The notes under the pieces are model-generated. The model searched no databases and was not told the origin of the DNA. It was given only the letters and a program-made list of their open reading frames with translations. From Rhynchonema sp. JSB1_4 (taxonomy: Eukaryota; Nematoda; Chromadorea; Monhysterida; Xyalidae), in the NCBI GenBank assembly GCA_030248065.1, contig JASAMV010001452.1, positions 1-64,000 of the forward strand: DNA of 64,000 bases, read 5' to 3'. Made by a program: the position numbers and the translations under genes. Position 1 is the stretch's first letter, and each line of letters starts with the position of its first letter. Below are positions 11,299-23,953 of this stretch, in pieces.

Positions 11299-14200
11299 GG
11301 CTCAAAATCGCGGTGGATAATGTCCCGGTGTTGCGTGACCGTCCATGGCGTACACGGGTTTCGCCTGACAAAATCAAGCGGATCGGTGTTGCGGGCGCCG
11401 TGATTCACACTAACACGACGAAGGGTCCGTTATATCCGCACCAGGTGGACGCTCTGAACGACGTTAGTTTTGATCAATTTGGGGTGTTGGGTACGGTGTG
11501 TCTTGTATGGTAAGGGATTGTGTGCTGGTGTCTTAGTCATGGTGCATTTTCGATGAGGGCGGCGCCAGACGGCGTCGATAACTTTCTTTCATTTTTTTAC
11601 AGATTTGTCGGGCTGCAGTTGGTCCGCGGCAGGGACTCAAAGTGTATGGGTTGCGTGCTCCGACCGGATCCGGGAAGACAAAGGTGTTCATCGAGGCATT
11701 GGGTGGAGGTTAGAAATATTCGGTGGTGTCTGTCATCATTGTGGTGCGATCGGCATGGCAGTTGTTGTTGTGTATTTAGTGCAAAACGCGACGCGTTCAC
11801 GCCAGGCTCAGGGAGTGTCAGTCGAGGTCAACAAAAATATATTTGCGTCTCAAACACACGCACAAGTCAACAACGTTGTCGATGAACTTCGCCGGAGTGC
11901 GTACGGGCGGCAGCGGTTAGTTTGTGAGCATGGGAACCGCCGGTTGTTTTGTGTTGACCGCGTGTAACGTCCTGACGGTATCGCGGGTGTTTCCATATCC
12001 AGGTTCGTTGTTCTCGGTGGTCGTGAACGGCTATGCATCAATCCAGACAACCGTGGTGCGAACCTACATGACGGATGTGCGATGTTGAGGCAGAACATAA
12101 CCGAGCTGCCGAACGGGGATCGCAAGTTCAGTGGGATAACTTTACGTGTTTACAGTACAGTGGCAGGTGGTTTGCGTGTCTCACATATTTTTAAGTACGG
12201 CGAGGTGTCGATGGGGAAAAGCTATTGTCATGTGATGCGCATTCCGGTGGTTACCGGGTCCGGGTCAAATTTATGACATCTGGTTCGGACTTGTTATGGC
12301 AGACGCGCTGGGTGCGAAAGACCGACGAACCATGATTTGTTTCGACTGGGTCGGCTCGTTGTTTGGCCACGGGGTGTTCCAGTTTTAATTGGGGAGTTAT
12401 TTGATTGCCCGCAGATGTCGACAAGTGCGATAGACCGGGAGAATGTTTCTAAACCGGCTGGATTTTATCTCCATTGTTTCATCCATTACCTACGGGTCAC
12501 TGTGTTTTCGTTACGGTTGTTGACATTTCGGTTGGTGGAAATGGGTCTTTGTGTAAATGAGTGGAGACATGTTATGGAGGGTCACATTGCGTTGGGGGGG
12601 GGGACGGTCCGAACTTGTTTTTCGCACCCTGTCACAAAGTGTGGGCTTAACGACGAGTCACAAAGGGGCGGTTCGGGCATTATTTTTTCCCAAATCGTTC
12701 GGCGGCAAGAAGTTAGTAAAATCAAAAAATGAAACAGCTTTGTTTCGGAGATGAAAACGCAGTTCACTGGCCTTTTTTTGCCGACATAGAACATCTACCA
12801 GCTGTCGTGGTGCTAAATTCGAAAAGTCACTAGCCGTTAAAAAAAATATGTGGCTGAAAAGCTACTAAATTTGGTTAGAAAATTCATGGGGCGGTCGGGT
12901 ATCCGCTCGCTGGGTTTCGATTTGTGACAGGTTGGGTCGATTGTTTGTAAAAGATTGTTGCAAACCGACGCCTTCTAGATTCTACAGTATTGCTTCCGTA
13001 ATGTTTCAGACTGGATGTGCGTATTTCGATAATACGAAACGTGACTGGGGACCGGAGGTTGATGTGCGTCGGCAGTTAGAATCATTGTTGGGTGAGGAAG
13101 AGTACATATCGGGTTACCTTCTGACAGAAATGGTTGCTATCGCCGAATCACTTCCGGAAGAGAAGCGCTTTTGTCCATACTATCTGAACAGGCGGCTCGT
13201 TGATAACAGGGTGTCAAACGTTATGACGGTGTACCAAAACTTGCAAAGTTTGTTTGTTGTTGGTGTTTTTGTGCTCCACCACATTGTTCTGAATATCTTT
13301 TTTTGTGGTGACGGTTTTCGTGCTTTGATGTGGCTTCACGTTCAGAGAGTGAAAAGGTGATTTCAGATCGGCTCGCACAGAAACAAGCCGGGATCCGGTT
13401 GGATGGGTGCAACGTGGTGATCGATGAGGTGGGTCCACTCATGTTCTAAGCGTTACCCGGACACGGTATCTGGGTAACTGCGTGTGGCTCGCATGCTGCT
13501 GGGTTATGGGGCAAGGTGTGCGTGTTCGGGGCCAAGATGGCTGGTGTGTTGTTTCCGACGCATGAACTCACGATAATTCAGGCACACAATCACCTGACGC
13601 CGCAGTACACTGTTAAGAACGTGGAGATCACGAACAGGAAAATTGAGGAACACATCGCTGCACTGAAGCACTACGGTGGGTTCTATTCGTGTGTGTCCTG
13701 TGTGCATCGGCTATGTCCGTTTGTGTGTTGCGTTTCAGTTCGATGGGCCGGTCAGACGTTATGTCGGACGGATTTCAACTTGACTGAGGACAGTAAGGCG
13801 CACATTTCGACCTATTCCAGTGCGCTTCAAACCATCATTCAGGTTTTCGCATTCTTCGTGCCGTGGATGGAGGAAATCGTGTACAAGCATCCACTCAGTG
13901 AGGTGTGTCCTGGTTTGCGGTGGCGCATCTGTGAGGTGATCCATGTATTCCAAAGATTACGCATTGTTCGGATGTGTCTGGGTTGCATGAAATTTTTTTT
14001 GTAGATAAGCGGAACGGCCACACACGGTGGCGTGGACGCGCAACTGCAGTCAACGCCACAGCGTGTCGCACGTGATCCGTCAAAGAACTATGAGTTGTAT
14101 CTGAGCGGCGAAGCCTTTCTGAAGCAGTGTCGTCCGCGCGGGGCGCCATACCCAGCAGCACCGTTCGAAGTCACACGCTTGTCGCAGCTGCAGGTTTGTT

Positions 14201-17200
14201 TCATGTTCTTCTTGCACTGCACGTTCGGCGTCACAGTTGGCAGGCGCCTGTGCGCGTGTACGCGATTCTGAACGCAGACCGGATCGGATACATCGGGTAA
14301 GTAGGTGCGTGTCGTCACGGATGAAATTGCGGGGCGGGCAAATCGGCACAGACGCAGAGCTGCACTTTCACATGCGGCTTTTTGTTTGACAGGAAGCGAC
14401 GGTGACACTGGACGACCACAAGCGAACCGGTATCGGGCTGACGGCCTACCAGGCACATGCGCGCCTGAAGGAACGCCTACAGTCGAGTGGACCCACCGTT
14501 GATGCCGCGCGGGCCATTGACGAATCCCACCCTGCTCATCTGACGAAAGCGCTGGAGTGGTTCCGACAATTTGTCGACGTGGCCGAGCGAATGGTGAGGG
14601 AACCGGATGCGTTCAGGTGCGCTCTGCGGGTGTTGAGTTGTTTCCGTGGGTTGGAGTAGGTTTTCGACATTGTCTTGCACAGCTGCATTTTAGCTTCACA
14701 TGCGGTGGACGGAAAGTTTTGAGTGTGCCTTGCTGTGGTGTGGTACTCAGCTGTAACGGTTTTGATCCGGTGAACACTGGTGCCATGTCCGCGAGAGAAG
14801 TGTCATTCAGGCGGTGCAGGTGACTGTTGTGTTTTGATAACTACGTGGAAGTGTCTCAAACGTCATCTGGGATTGACAGTGTTGTGGGGGGGGGGTGGTG
14901 AACATTGTCGGGAACGGCTGACTCGATACTTTAGAATTACACTCGTCGAGGAGAGCAAAACCATGGATGCCATCGACCTTGGTTTGGCAGTCTCAAATCA
15001 GCGGGCACCACGCCTCGTGTCCTTCTACATCGATTGCACGAGTCCACATGTGGTTGGTGTACGACATATTTTTGGGTGGCATTGGTGCTACGCTAGTCGC
15101 TCGGTTGGGGGCCGACAGGTTGTGGCCGGGGGTGCGGTTGTAGTGTTCTTTCATGTTGGTATTGTTGTTGTTCACACGGGACGAGATTGCACGTGTCATC
15201 CACGGGTAGGAATGGGTGGTTGTTACCACATTCAGGCATTCCACGACTCTTTTGAATTGGCGAACTTCGTCGTGCTCACGTCGGCAACGCTTGATGACGA
15301 AGAGGCATTGCGGTTCAACTTGCGATTGGATCCAGACCAACTGTCTTACATGTCCATCGACGAGCACGTCATATCGCCGGACAGAATGATGATGCGTGCC
15401 GTTGCGCGCGGTCTGACCGGGAAAGAACTACGTCGTTAGTTGCGTGCAGGTTTTTTTTTCAAAATTCACCAGGTGCAACTTAGGTGCAACCCCCCAATTT
15501 TTAGGTGCAAGCTGGCCAAAGTGGGTGCAACCCCTATTTTGGACAAAAAAACGCCAATTTTAGGCTTTTTTTGCCAGGTTGTGTGTTCAACGCTATTTGC
15601 GTGCTTTTAGAAGTTCAATAAAGTTGTAACGCAGTGAATGCCTTTTCCTTTAGCAAAAGCAAACTTTTCAGGGAAAGTTCAACATTTTGTAGCACATCTT
15701 GTACCAGTTTCATTATTGAAAACCGATTGAGAAGAAAACGAAACAGTGAAATTTTCACGTCACCATATCCACATTTGGGGGACACGTACGAATCAACTAC
15801 TTTCGCTGTTCATTTACTGCGTGGGTATCTAATACTGTTGTCATGCTCTGCTCTAGTTCTAGTCAGTGTAGTTGCTGGGGGGAGTGGGTCCCCTCCTAAG
15901 GTACACTAACCGCCGCGACCAAGGTACACCAGTACACTAACCGCCGCACCAGGTACACTAACCGCCGCAGTTTTTGCCTAAAATATGCATTTTTTAGCCC
16001 AAGATGGGCATTTTAGGCCTAAAATGGGTGTTGTCAAAAGTCGCCAAAATAGCCTATTTATGGAGAATTTTTTCCAAAAAGGGCAAAAATAGGTCAAATT
16101 CTTTACCTCAAAGGACTTTTTCCTGAATTTTGGTCTTCCCCCCTCCTTCCCCCCACAGGGAGGTACACTAGCCGCCGCACCGACAAAGTGGGTAGGTTCA
16201 CTAACCGCCTCGCCGGACCAGGAACTACACTGATCCTAGTACTGCATCTATTTGTTTTGAATCTTATCACCGGCACACCAGGTACTAACTGTGTACGCAA
16301 CCAATCAATCAGATCAATATTTTTTGTCGATGTCGACCAAAATGCTTCGCAATTTGCGTGTGTGTCATACATCATGTGGGAGGGGGCTCTATTTATTCGC
16401 GGGTGAATCATGACACTTGACACGTTTCTTGGCCGTGTCCGCTGTACGCTGCCGCCATTTGCAGTAAACGCGCGCAACATAAAACAGGCGGCGATGCAAG
16501 AAGATCTGGCCAAGACGATCCCGGCTTTGATCGACGCAGTACGGGGCGGTGTGTTCGTTTTCTTTTCGACGGTCGAACAGATGAAAGTCACACACAAATT
16601 CTGGCTGGACACGGGGTTGTTGGACGCAATGAACGCAAAAGTCGTTAGTATCCCATCGGCGGTTTGTTTCGTGGTCATGGTTTAGAGGTCATCGGTGCAT
16701 GCGCCACAAACTCGTATTGCAGCATGGTGGGATTGTGTAAACAGTAAGCCGAGCGTTCGTCAACACGGGACGCTGATTTCTTTGTTCACGTTGTTTGTGA
16801 TCACACCTTTGTGATTATTGCGAGTCGTTTATTGTTACGGGTTTGTGTCCTTATGTTTTTGGTGGCTGGGCTCGGTTGAAAGGGAATTCCTGTTCTATGC
16901 GATTTCGGTCACACGCCTAAGGTCGCGTTAAAAGAAACGGTTAATTATGGAAATTTTTTAGTGCAAGCGTCCACAATTTTCCGCTGGAATCAGTTTTTTT
17001 TACTCGCGACGTCGAAAAGGGTGCTTTCTGCGGAAAAAAAGAAATCTATGTGTGATTAGGTTAGTTACGTAGAACGCGTGACAGCATAGATCTTTTACTC
17101 TAAACGAGTGGGAAAGTATTTTAAAAAAGTAGAAAACAAAAAAACCGAAATTTTTAGAGTTTTAAAATAAAAGAAACCCGCCGAACTTTTTTTTAAAAAA

Positions 17201-19698
17201 GAAGATTTTACTGAGAAAAACACTAATTTTTTAATGGAAAGTTGCACGCGTGTGCAGGTGTCCGATTACACAAGGGTTGATTATTTCGTGGACCGTACTA
17301 TCGGTCCGCCTTTGTACGGGTGTGTGGCGCACCACACTGAGTCTCAGGACCGTTGCGTTGCTACCCCATTCCATTACTGTAGGGCAGCGTGTGTGACGAC
17401 GCGCGTCTGTCAACGACACAACTTTTGGACGAATTCGAGTCGATACTGCGTCAGCGTCAGACGGCGGTGATGTTCTGTTACATGCGTGGTTGGTTATCTG
17501 GGTCGTAGGGACACTGTGACATGTTTGTGCTTGACGCCGTTCGGGCATCAAATGAGGTGTTGTTGATTTTGGGCGGATTTGGTGGACAATTGGCGGTGTT
17601 AGTTTGAAAAGCTAAAGCGCATAGGGTGCCATGGGTTTTGTGGTGTGGAGGAGCGAAACAGTCATTACGTCATTTGACCTGCCTGGGCCGGGATGTGCAA
17701 ACGGTGGTGACGTTTGTGGAAGACTGGCACTATGCGTGTTGGGATGTGGTGCGGTGGTCGTGATAACTGCGTGTGGGGAGTGAAGGGCGCGCCGTGACTG
17801 ATCAGGTGGGGGGGGGGGCTGGGAGATTGTGTGTGACGGCGCGAATAGTGTCAGGGTGCGGTGCGCTACAGGCGTGCGGCGACGTGGGGAACACGCGGAG
17901 AAAGACCTTTAGCACGAACATGGGACTGGAATGGAAGCATATTACTGGGAAACGAGTTTCATAAGGCATTCTGTTTTAGGTCGCTTCGCCGAGGGTCTGA
18001 ACACACCGAGTCACTGCTGCAGGACGTCCATAACGGTTGGCACGCCAAATCACCACCTGGCATCGCATTGGGTTTGTTGGTAGGGTATCAATTTGTATTC
18101 GGCGATGGACGGTGATCATTTTTTTCCCAAAATCGGCTGGCAGCAAAAGGCTGGAAACGGCGAAATAACAGTAGCTTTTTTCTGTCGAAATGGCAATTTA
18201 GTAGGGTTTTCATGCCCAAAATATAAAAATTTTGTAGCTTTTACGGCACTAAATTTGAAAATTCAGGAGTCTTTCAAAATAATTAGTAGCTAAATAGCTA
18301 TTAAATTTGGTTAACAAAACCCGTGACCCGCTGTTTCGAGTACCGGATGTCCCGTCGGTCGCAGGGTGGCGCGTCTGCGTTTACACTTGAACTTGTGACA
18401 CTTTACGTTGCATTTCCGTGTGTACAGATCAGGTTCGAAGGTGCAGGAATTCGTTCTTCCCCGTGTTTCAGACGGGTTTAAATGTGTCGGGGCATAAGTG
18501 ACTTCCTGGTAGATGTGTTGCTGCTCTGGACGATCACGGGTGCATTTCGACGGGGCCGAGTGATCACGGTGCTAATGCTATATAGGTCCTTAGTTCCGTT
18601 GGGAAAAGTTGAAATTGTGGTTGCAGTGCATCAATAAGAAGCTGTACATGTGGCGGGTGCATCGAGAGGCGACGGAGCGAGGTGACGCGTACGTTCCACC
18701 CGACGGGAACCAGTGGTACTACGGTGAGGGGTACGTTCCGGTTGTACGATGCGTTGCGTGTTCTTTCTCTAAGGCGACAGGCATCTGTGGTTGCCTCACC
18801 AGAAGGAAGATTGTTCCGGTTGTGTGTCACGGGGGTGTCGGGCAACATTCGTGTGGGGAGTGGCGATATGTGGGTCACGTGTGCGGCGGGTGTACTGGGC
18901 GCACACACAGGGTGTTAGATTGGGACCATGCTGTTCTGAGTGTCATAAGCCACTTGGGGCTTGTTTTTTTTTATTCAGGCTCGCTCGTCTTGCGCAGACC
19001 ATCGGGCGTACGGTCCGCAGCGGTTCTGATTGGGGTTGGTGCCGGGGTCAATCACATTCTTTTTTTTGGGTTGGCGTGCTTTGGTCCTATGGAAATTGGC
19101 ATCCATTGAATCTTGGCGTGGTGGGGCTGGCCTGTTCAGATGAAGATTCTAAACAAAAATAGGATTTGATTGTAGCGCACAGCATGGCCTACGGGGGTAT
19201 TTCAGATTGGCGAGCTCATGCGTGTGTCTGTGTCCTGCGGTTTCATTTGTGGGTGGTGCCATGTATATGCGTGCGCAGATTTTTCGACCGTGGACGCATA
19301 ACCGACGTTGCACCGTGTCCAGAGCGGACGGCGGCACATTTGTCCGCCACGATGGACTTGGGGTTGATAACCGGTGCCCCAGAGTGCCGATTGCATCTGC
19401 TCGTCCCAATGTGATATGAGCATCATAATTCCAGCTGTGTTAGGCCGCGCTGGGTGTGGCTGCGGTCACGAGGGGATGGGTTTTTCACGGGTTTGTTAAT
19501 GGGTCACATGTCGTGTTTTCAGGTGCCACTATCATACTGGATCATCGGGTGGCTGATTGTGATGGTGCCTGTGCCGGGGCTTCACTACCACGGTGGATCG
19601 AGGGCCGGCTGACGCGGGTGTCTGACGTGCACAGCGCAATAGCTGATCTCCGTGCATTCAACAGGCATCACAGTGGTGGCGTCGACACTGACGGTTGA
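11299..19698 (+). CDS. Rad3/XPD-family DEAH helicase (Fe-S), 16 exons, 5' end missing
   Basis: This is a predicted ATP-dependent 5'-3' DNA helicase of the XPD/RTEL1/FANCJ/DDX11 superfamily. Exons: 11299-11483, 11603-11708, 11780-11925, 12003-12147, 13010-13247, 13367-13428, 13582-13675, 13739-13902, 14005-14193, 14393-14593, 14935-15052, 15236-15434, 16465-16643, 18682-about 18911, 18979-19034 and 19523-19698. Phases agree at nearly every junction; the one before 14935 does not and suggests a missed small exon. Motifs in order: GPLYPHQVDAL; Walker A APTGSGKT; motif Ia IFASQTHAQVNNVVDELRR; Fe-S cysteines in LGGRERLCINP, DGCAML, GCAYFDN and FCPYYL; DEAH split as VVIDE|AHN by an intron; LTSATL (motif III, family norm SGT); GGVFVFFSTVEQM; a motif V-like block near 18820-18890; QTIGRTVRSGSDWG (VI); then GATIILDHR and LPRWIEGRL. 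About 830 residues are recovered. It is too divergent to assign to one orthologue. Confidence 0.87.
12650..12890 (+). repeat. AT-rich repeat (family 2) inside helicase intron 4
   Basis: The copy starts 'attttttcccaaatcg' and ends 'gctactaaatttggtta', matching both ends of the copy at 18115-18325. It sits in an 862-base intron (12148-13009) that is far larger than neighbouring introns. Confidence 0.6.
15455..15605 (+). repeat. Short tag-flanked AT-rich repeat in a helicase intron
   Basis: Four copies of the tag AGGTGCAA(C/G) occur within about 80 bases (15468-15535), followed by an AT-rich stretch with 'cgccaattttaggc'. It has the same general architecture as core family 1, with a different tag and a shorter core. 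Confidence 0.5.
15890..16235 (+). repeat. Tag-flanked AT-rich repeat (core family 1) in a helicase intron
   Basis: Three copies of the tag GGTACACTAACCGCCGC (some lacking a base) precede an AT-rich core at 15970-16135, and two diverged copies follow it. The core carries 'aggcctaaaat', 'gtcgccaaaat' and 'taggtcaaattctttacctcaa', shared with the 5.9 and 58.4 kb copies. Confidence 0.65.
16650..18680 (+). other. Large helicase intron, about 2 kb
   Basis: The interval between the motif IV exon and the motif V exon carries no helicase motif. It holds a low-complexity A/T region (16920-17235), some open blocks at 17230-17560 and 17770-18115, and the repeat at 18115-18325. A small additional exon cannot be excluded. 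Confidence 0.4.
18115..18325 (+). repeat. AT-rich repeat (family 2) inside a helicase intron
   Basis: It shares both termini with the copy at 12650-12890 ('tttttttcccaaaatcgg' at the start, 'taaatttggttaacaaaa' at the end) and its interior with the reverse copy at 6820-7060. Confidence 0.6.
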
Positions 19699-19750
19699 TT
19701 ATGCCACATGTGTGATTACCTTGCGGAGCGAACTTCTCACTGAGGTTTAC

Positions 19751-20128
19751 CAGCATAACGGAGACATTTGGTGCACATTTACCATACATTGCGCGTGGAA
19801 CCGGTCGACATGCGGTCACCATGTTTGTCTTGAATTTCTTTTTGGTTCTTTTCTCTTACTGTGCATTTTTTTGTGACCTTTCTGTGTGTTCGGTTTCATG
19901 TGTTCCAGTCGGTCTAATTTTTTAATTCCACCGATCTTACCGGCATAACGGAGACATTTGGTGCACATTTACCATACGTTGCGCGTAGAACCGGTCGACA
20001 TGGGGTCACCATGTTTGTCTTGGTTTTCTTTTTCGTTCTTTTCTCTTACTGTGCATTTTTTGTGACCTTTGTATGTGTTCGGTTTCATGTGTTCCAGTCT
20101 GTCTAATTTTTAGTTCCACCGATCTTGT
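19751..20128 (+). repeat. Tandem duplication, 190-bp unit
   Basis: Two units starting 'cagcataacggagacatttg' (19751) and 'cggcataacggagacatttg' (19941) are nearly identical through 'ttccaccgatctt'. The first unit starts just downstream of the helicase stop codon at 19698. Confidence 0.85.
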
Positions 20129-20189
20129 TCGACCCCTGCGTCTGTGCCCGACAGGCATTTAATTCGCATTTCTGATCCACTGATGGCAG

Positions 20190-20725
20190 TTGCGGCGTTA
20201 TGACCTTTTTAAGTTATTTTCAATGCGGTCTGATTGTTCTTGTTTCTCTTTACTTTCTTGGGTGGTTGTCACGGTGCATGGGGTGGTCTGCACAAATTTG
20301 TCCTTTCTCGAATTCAAACAGTACCGATTTTGGGCACGGCACGGTCGATTTTCCGTAAAGAAGACTATATTGTCAAATGATCGGTTCGTGCACGGGCAAG
20401 TCCGAACCGTGTCCATTTGTATTGATCTGTTTATTTTGCAATACGGTGTGTGCACCTATTGTCGATCTCTAAGGTACAGCTTTTTTTTACTTATTTTCGG
20501 TGTGGTCACCTTGTCGCGTTTTGTTTGTGTTTTTCGGTGGTTGTCATCGTGGGATGGAGCCGTCTGTCAAGATTTACCCTTTTCGAATTTAAACAGTATG
20601 TATTTTGTTCACGACGCCAGCGGTTGAACCATAAGGACGACTGCATTGTCGACTCATGGGTTCGTGGAACCATTTATCGGAGTCGTGTCGACCTGTGTTA
20701 ATCCCTTATTTTGTAATCGAGTGTC
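20190..20725 (+). repeat. Diverged tandem duplication, about 290-bp unit
   Basis: The blocks at about 20205-20460 and 20490-20725 share 'ttattttc..tgcggt', 'gtggttgtcac/atcg', 'tcgaatt(c/t)aaacagta', 'aagaacgactgcattgtc'-like runs and 'ttattttg(c/t)aat'. The sequence is T-rich, with no consistent reading frame. Confidence 0.65.
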
Positions 20726-20729
20726 TGCT

Positions 20730-21110
20730 TCTGTTCTCTTTCTTTGCGGTTCAGTTTTTCAGATTCACTTCTGCTGTTCGGATATGGTGTCTCCTGAATC
20801 TCTTTTCTTGTGTCAGGTTTGCCGGCTGATCTTGCTTTGCGTTTCCATATCTGCGTGCTTTTTTTTCTTTCTGGTCCTTGTTTTAAAACACATGTGGGGA
20901 GAGCCTGCAGGTCACGTTTGCCATTTCCTGTGCCAATTCTGTGTCTGAGACGTTAAAAAAAAATACGGCGTGACCATTAACGGTTGTGGTGTTTTGTTAT
21001 ACGATCCAGATATGGTGCGGAGAAACCATGCATTTTGCCGGATACTTTGATCTTTGAACAAGTCTTTTCGTGTGTTGAAAATCAACATGTTTGGCGTGGT
21101 GGAATTTCAC
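20730..21110. other. No feature seen
   Basis: This is T-rich sequence between two repeat blocks. The open frame at 20646-20948 follows the T-richness and lacks supporting splice or protein features. Confidence 0.4.
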
Positions 21111-21114
21111 AAAG

Positions 21115-21480
21115 GGTGTATAGGTCAGATGGGCGTAAAGGTCGGTGTTAACTTCGGTCGAAAACTCGGTCGACTTGGTTTGGTCCAAACGGGGGACATT
21201 CCCGGTTACTAACGTGGAGTGTTTAAGGTTTATACCAACGTCTATCAGATTGGGCTGTCGAGAGAGCGTTCCCGTGATTTTTACGTCAAAATTACTTTGT
21301 ACACGTCAGATGGGCGTAAGGGCGGGTGTAAAGTTCGCTCGAAAACTCACTTCGTGTAGCCCGGTGTGTACGTGAAAGATTGCCAGTTAGTAACGTGGAA
21401 TGTTTCAAGTTTACACGTGCGTTTATCACGTCGGGTGTCGACCGAGCGTTGCAGCGATGTTTACGTAGAAGTGACCTCAA
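21115..21480 (+). repeat. Tandem duplication, about 180-bp unit
   Basis: Two units share 'gtcagatgggcgtaa(a/g)gg', 'tcgaaaactc', 'agtaacgtgga(g/a)tgttt', 'tttatcac/agatt' and 'gagcgtt'. The second ends about 30 bases before the start codon of the next gene. A distant copy lies at 1395-1560. Confidence 0.7.
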
Positions 21481-21509
21481 GACAGTTTCCAGAGTATCGG
21501 CGACAGAAG

Positions 21510-23025
21510 ATGTCATACGGCACTTTCAATGCAACTGCATCAGACGAAGAATGTGCGGCCGCCGTGCGATCCATTGGTGGCACGCGCTTGGTCGCGGATT
21601 ACGAATCGAGTGACGGGACCTCTGATGTGAGTTTTCAGATTACCGGGTTTGTCTGGTTTGAACGCATGGGTTTATTGGGTGGTTCGTAAATCGCCGCTCG
21701 GCATTTTGAATTTGGTCGGTGGAACGAGCGTCTAAATTCACGAACAAAAAGTATGTGGTATGGTACATTGTTTGTTCTCGGTGGACCCTGACTCAGCACA
21801 GATGCTACACGTTAAGGAGTCCGACGACGAAACCGTTGACAACGGAGCGGCGTTGGACGAAATGAACCGGGTGTACGGGCAGCCTTGGGGCATACGCGAT
21901 TCACCATCTCCCCACGGCATTGACGCAGAGCTCTCGGACACAGACGGTGGGTATCATGTATTAATGGGCCGGGACGGTTCGATAACGATGTTGATATCAG
22001 TCGATCATTGAAAAGTGTTCACAAGTGTATTGTGTCCCGAGCGTGGTTCAATGATAAGCGAGCATTTTGTAGAATTCGTTCTTCGCAAATTAGGTTTGTC
22101 TCGGAATGGTTGCACTAATCTCATGAATATTGAATTCGAAGTGGTGGTCGCAAGAACGGATATGGGCGCATGTGGGTGGTTGCGGCCCGTCACTGCACAC
22201 GTGCGTGCGTGATTAAAAAAAATGAAACGTGTGGTGTTTGTGATGATGCTGGGTGGTGTGCGGTTGGTGGTGGTTGAATGATGGATCATTGGATTTGCGT
22301 CGCAATCCCACAGGAGACATTGCCCGAACGTCGATGGAATTTGATGGTGGCGGGTGGGCGGACATGATGGGGGACAATGTGTCTCAACGGGGTGCGCTCG
22401 AAGACGATGGGCGCTATTCGTCCGACGGTGTGGAACAGCGTGAATGGCGTGAGCCGCCAACTCTGCGGGCGGAGGTTGGTCCGGGGGATGCCCGTGACGA
22501 CGACGATGAATGCCGTGAAGCGCCACATTTGCTGCCGATCGAGCGTCAGGAGCTTGTTGAGTCAGACGGTTGGTGCCTTGTAGACGACTTGATGTCTGTT
22601 ACGGACCTTTATTTATGTTGTGTTGTACCGTTGATGGTTTTTGTGCGTTTATTTGAATGGGTCAACAGATGCGAACGGCGTGTGAGTCTTTGTTTGTGCA
22701 TTACGAGCGATGAACTGTGGATCGAGCAAGGGAGTGTATGCGGGCGCCCAGTCACGTTACAGTGCCAGGAGTGGCTGGCATCTCCTTATGATGCTCTTGA
22801 ATTGAATCGTGTTTGATGCATGGCGGCTGTCTTTCAGCAACGGACTGCGAGTCAATCTGCGGTGAGCCGATTCGGTGGTCAGCGGTTCAGGACCCAGCGA
22901 TGGATACACTCGTTAATGCAATGCAATCTGACCTGGTTGCACATGGGACTGCGATAACCAAAGAGGTTGGTTCACAACAGGGCTCGGTACATAGCCCGAT
23001 GAAGGGTGGCAGGCCATGGTCTTAG
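21510..23025 (+). CDS. Acidic protein, four exons, unrecognised
   Basis: The model is 21510-21626, 21802-21946, 22314-22568 and 22838-23025, with matching phases (0, 1, 1) and donors GTGAGT, GTGGGT and GTTGGT. It gives about 235 residues starting MSYGTFNATASDEEC. The protein is strongly acidic, with clusters such as KESDDETVDNG in exon 2 and DARDDDDE in exon 3. I see no catalytic motif, signal peptide or membrane segment. It lies between the helicase and the transposase on the same strand. A donor at about 22930 in the last exon could extend the gene further downstream. Confidence 0.5.
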
Positions 23026-23373
23026 ATAGGGTTACAAAGCATTGACACATGCTATCTGACGCACAAATTTTAAGGTCCCTGGAGATTCGCCATCTGTTGG
23101 TAGAGCGGCTTTTCGTTCCAGAAAGAACTGAGTTCAAGTATCAATTAGAACGACCTGTCCAGAAATCCCAAATGGGTTCAAGGTCATGTGCGGATGCTAA
23201 TAAAATTGATTTACTGGCGGTTGTGGAATGAACCCTGACGTCACGGTGTGTGATTTCGGAATTTTTGGCGTTTCTTGTCCAGCGTAAGAGATGGTGGGGG
23301 TAAGTCACTTATCGCTCCATACGCACGGTGAAGCCACATCGTTTGGTGCTATCAAATGAGCATTAATCTTTAA

Positions 23374-23953
23374 AGGGGGCGCGACATTATTATTTTTTCA
23401 CGATACACCGCCTGGTTTTACGTCAGAAATTGAAAGATCACATCCGAAGGAACATGTCTTACAAAGACACCAACGTTGACCCGCGTTATTTTCAGCATGA
23501 AAATCACCCCCGAACATCGAATGTCAGGAACAAAAGTAGGTTTGCTGTAGTCGCTCGGCCGCTTGAAAATTGCACGGTATCGAGCTCAAAAAATGTGATA
23601 TGGACTGGGCGCTTATGTAATATTTGCAAAACATTTCCGTTGCCACAGAAATTGGAACGTCGCACAGGTGCATGGAGCTGGTTGTCGGAAAAATGTTTCG
23701 CAAATATTAGCTTAGCGCCCAGTGCATATGATATTTTTTTTTAGCTCCGATGCCTGCTTGTCAAGTAGCCGAGCGATTACAGCAAACTTACTTTTGTTCC
23801 TGACATTCGACGTTCGGGGGTGATTTTCATGCTCAAACGAGCGCGGGTCGATGTTGTTGTCATTGTGAGACATGTTTCTTCGGATGTCGTCCTTGAATTT
23901 TTGACATAAAATCAGGCGGTTTATAGCGAAAAGTAATAATGTCGTGGCCCCTT
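23374..23953. mobile_element. TTAA-flanked inverted-repeat element (MITE-like)
   Basis: The element is bounded by TTAA on both sides (23370-23373 and 23954-23957). The left end reads AGGGGGCGCGACATTATTA and the right end, reverse complemented, AAGGGGCCACGACATTATTA. The inverted similarity continues for about 220-250 bases on each side around a spacer near 23620-23735. TTAA duplication with terminal inverted repeats is typical of piggyBac-type non-autonomous elements. No transposase frame is present. Confidence 0.8.

Noticed and set aside
19149..19414. Open frames thought to be a helicase exon between motif VI and the C-terminus
   Set aside because: The exon ending at 19034 joins directly in phase to 19523 and restores the expected sequence after motif VI (GSDWG then ATIILDHR), which makes 19149-19414 intronic.
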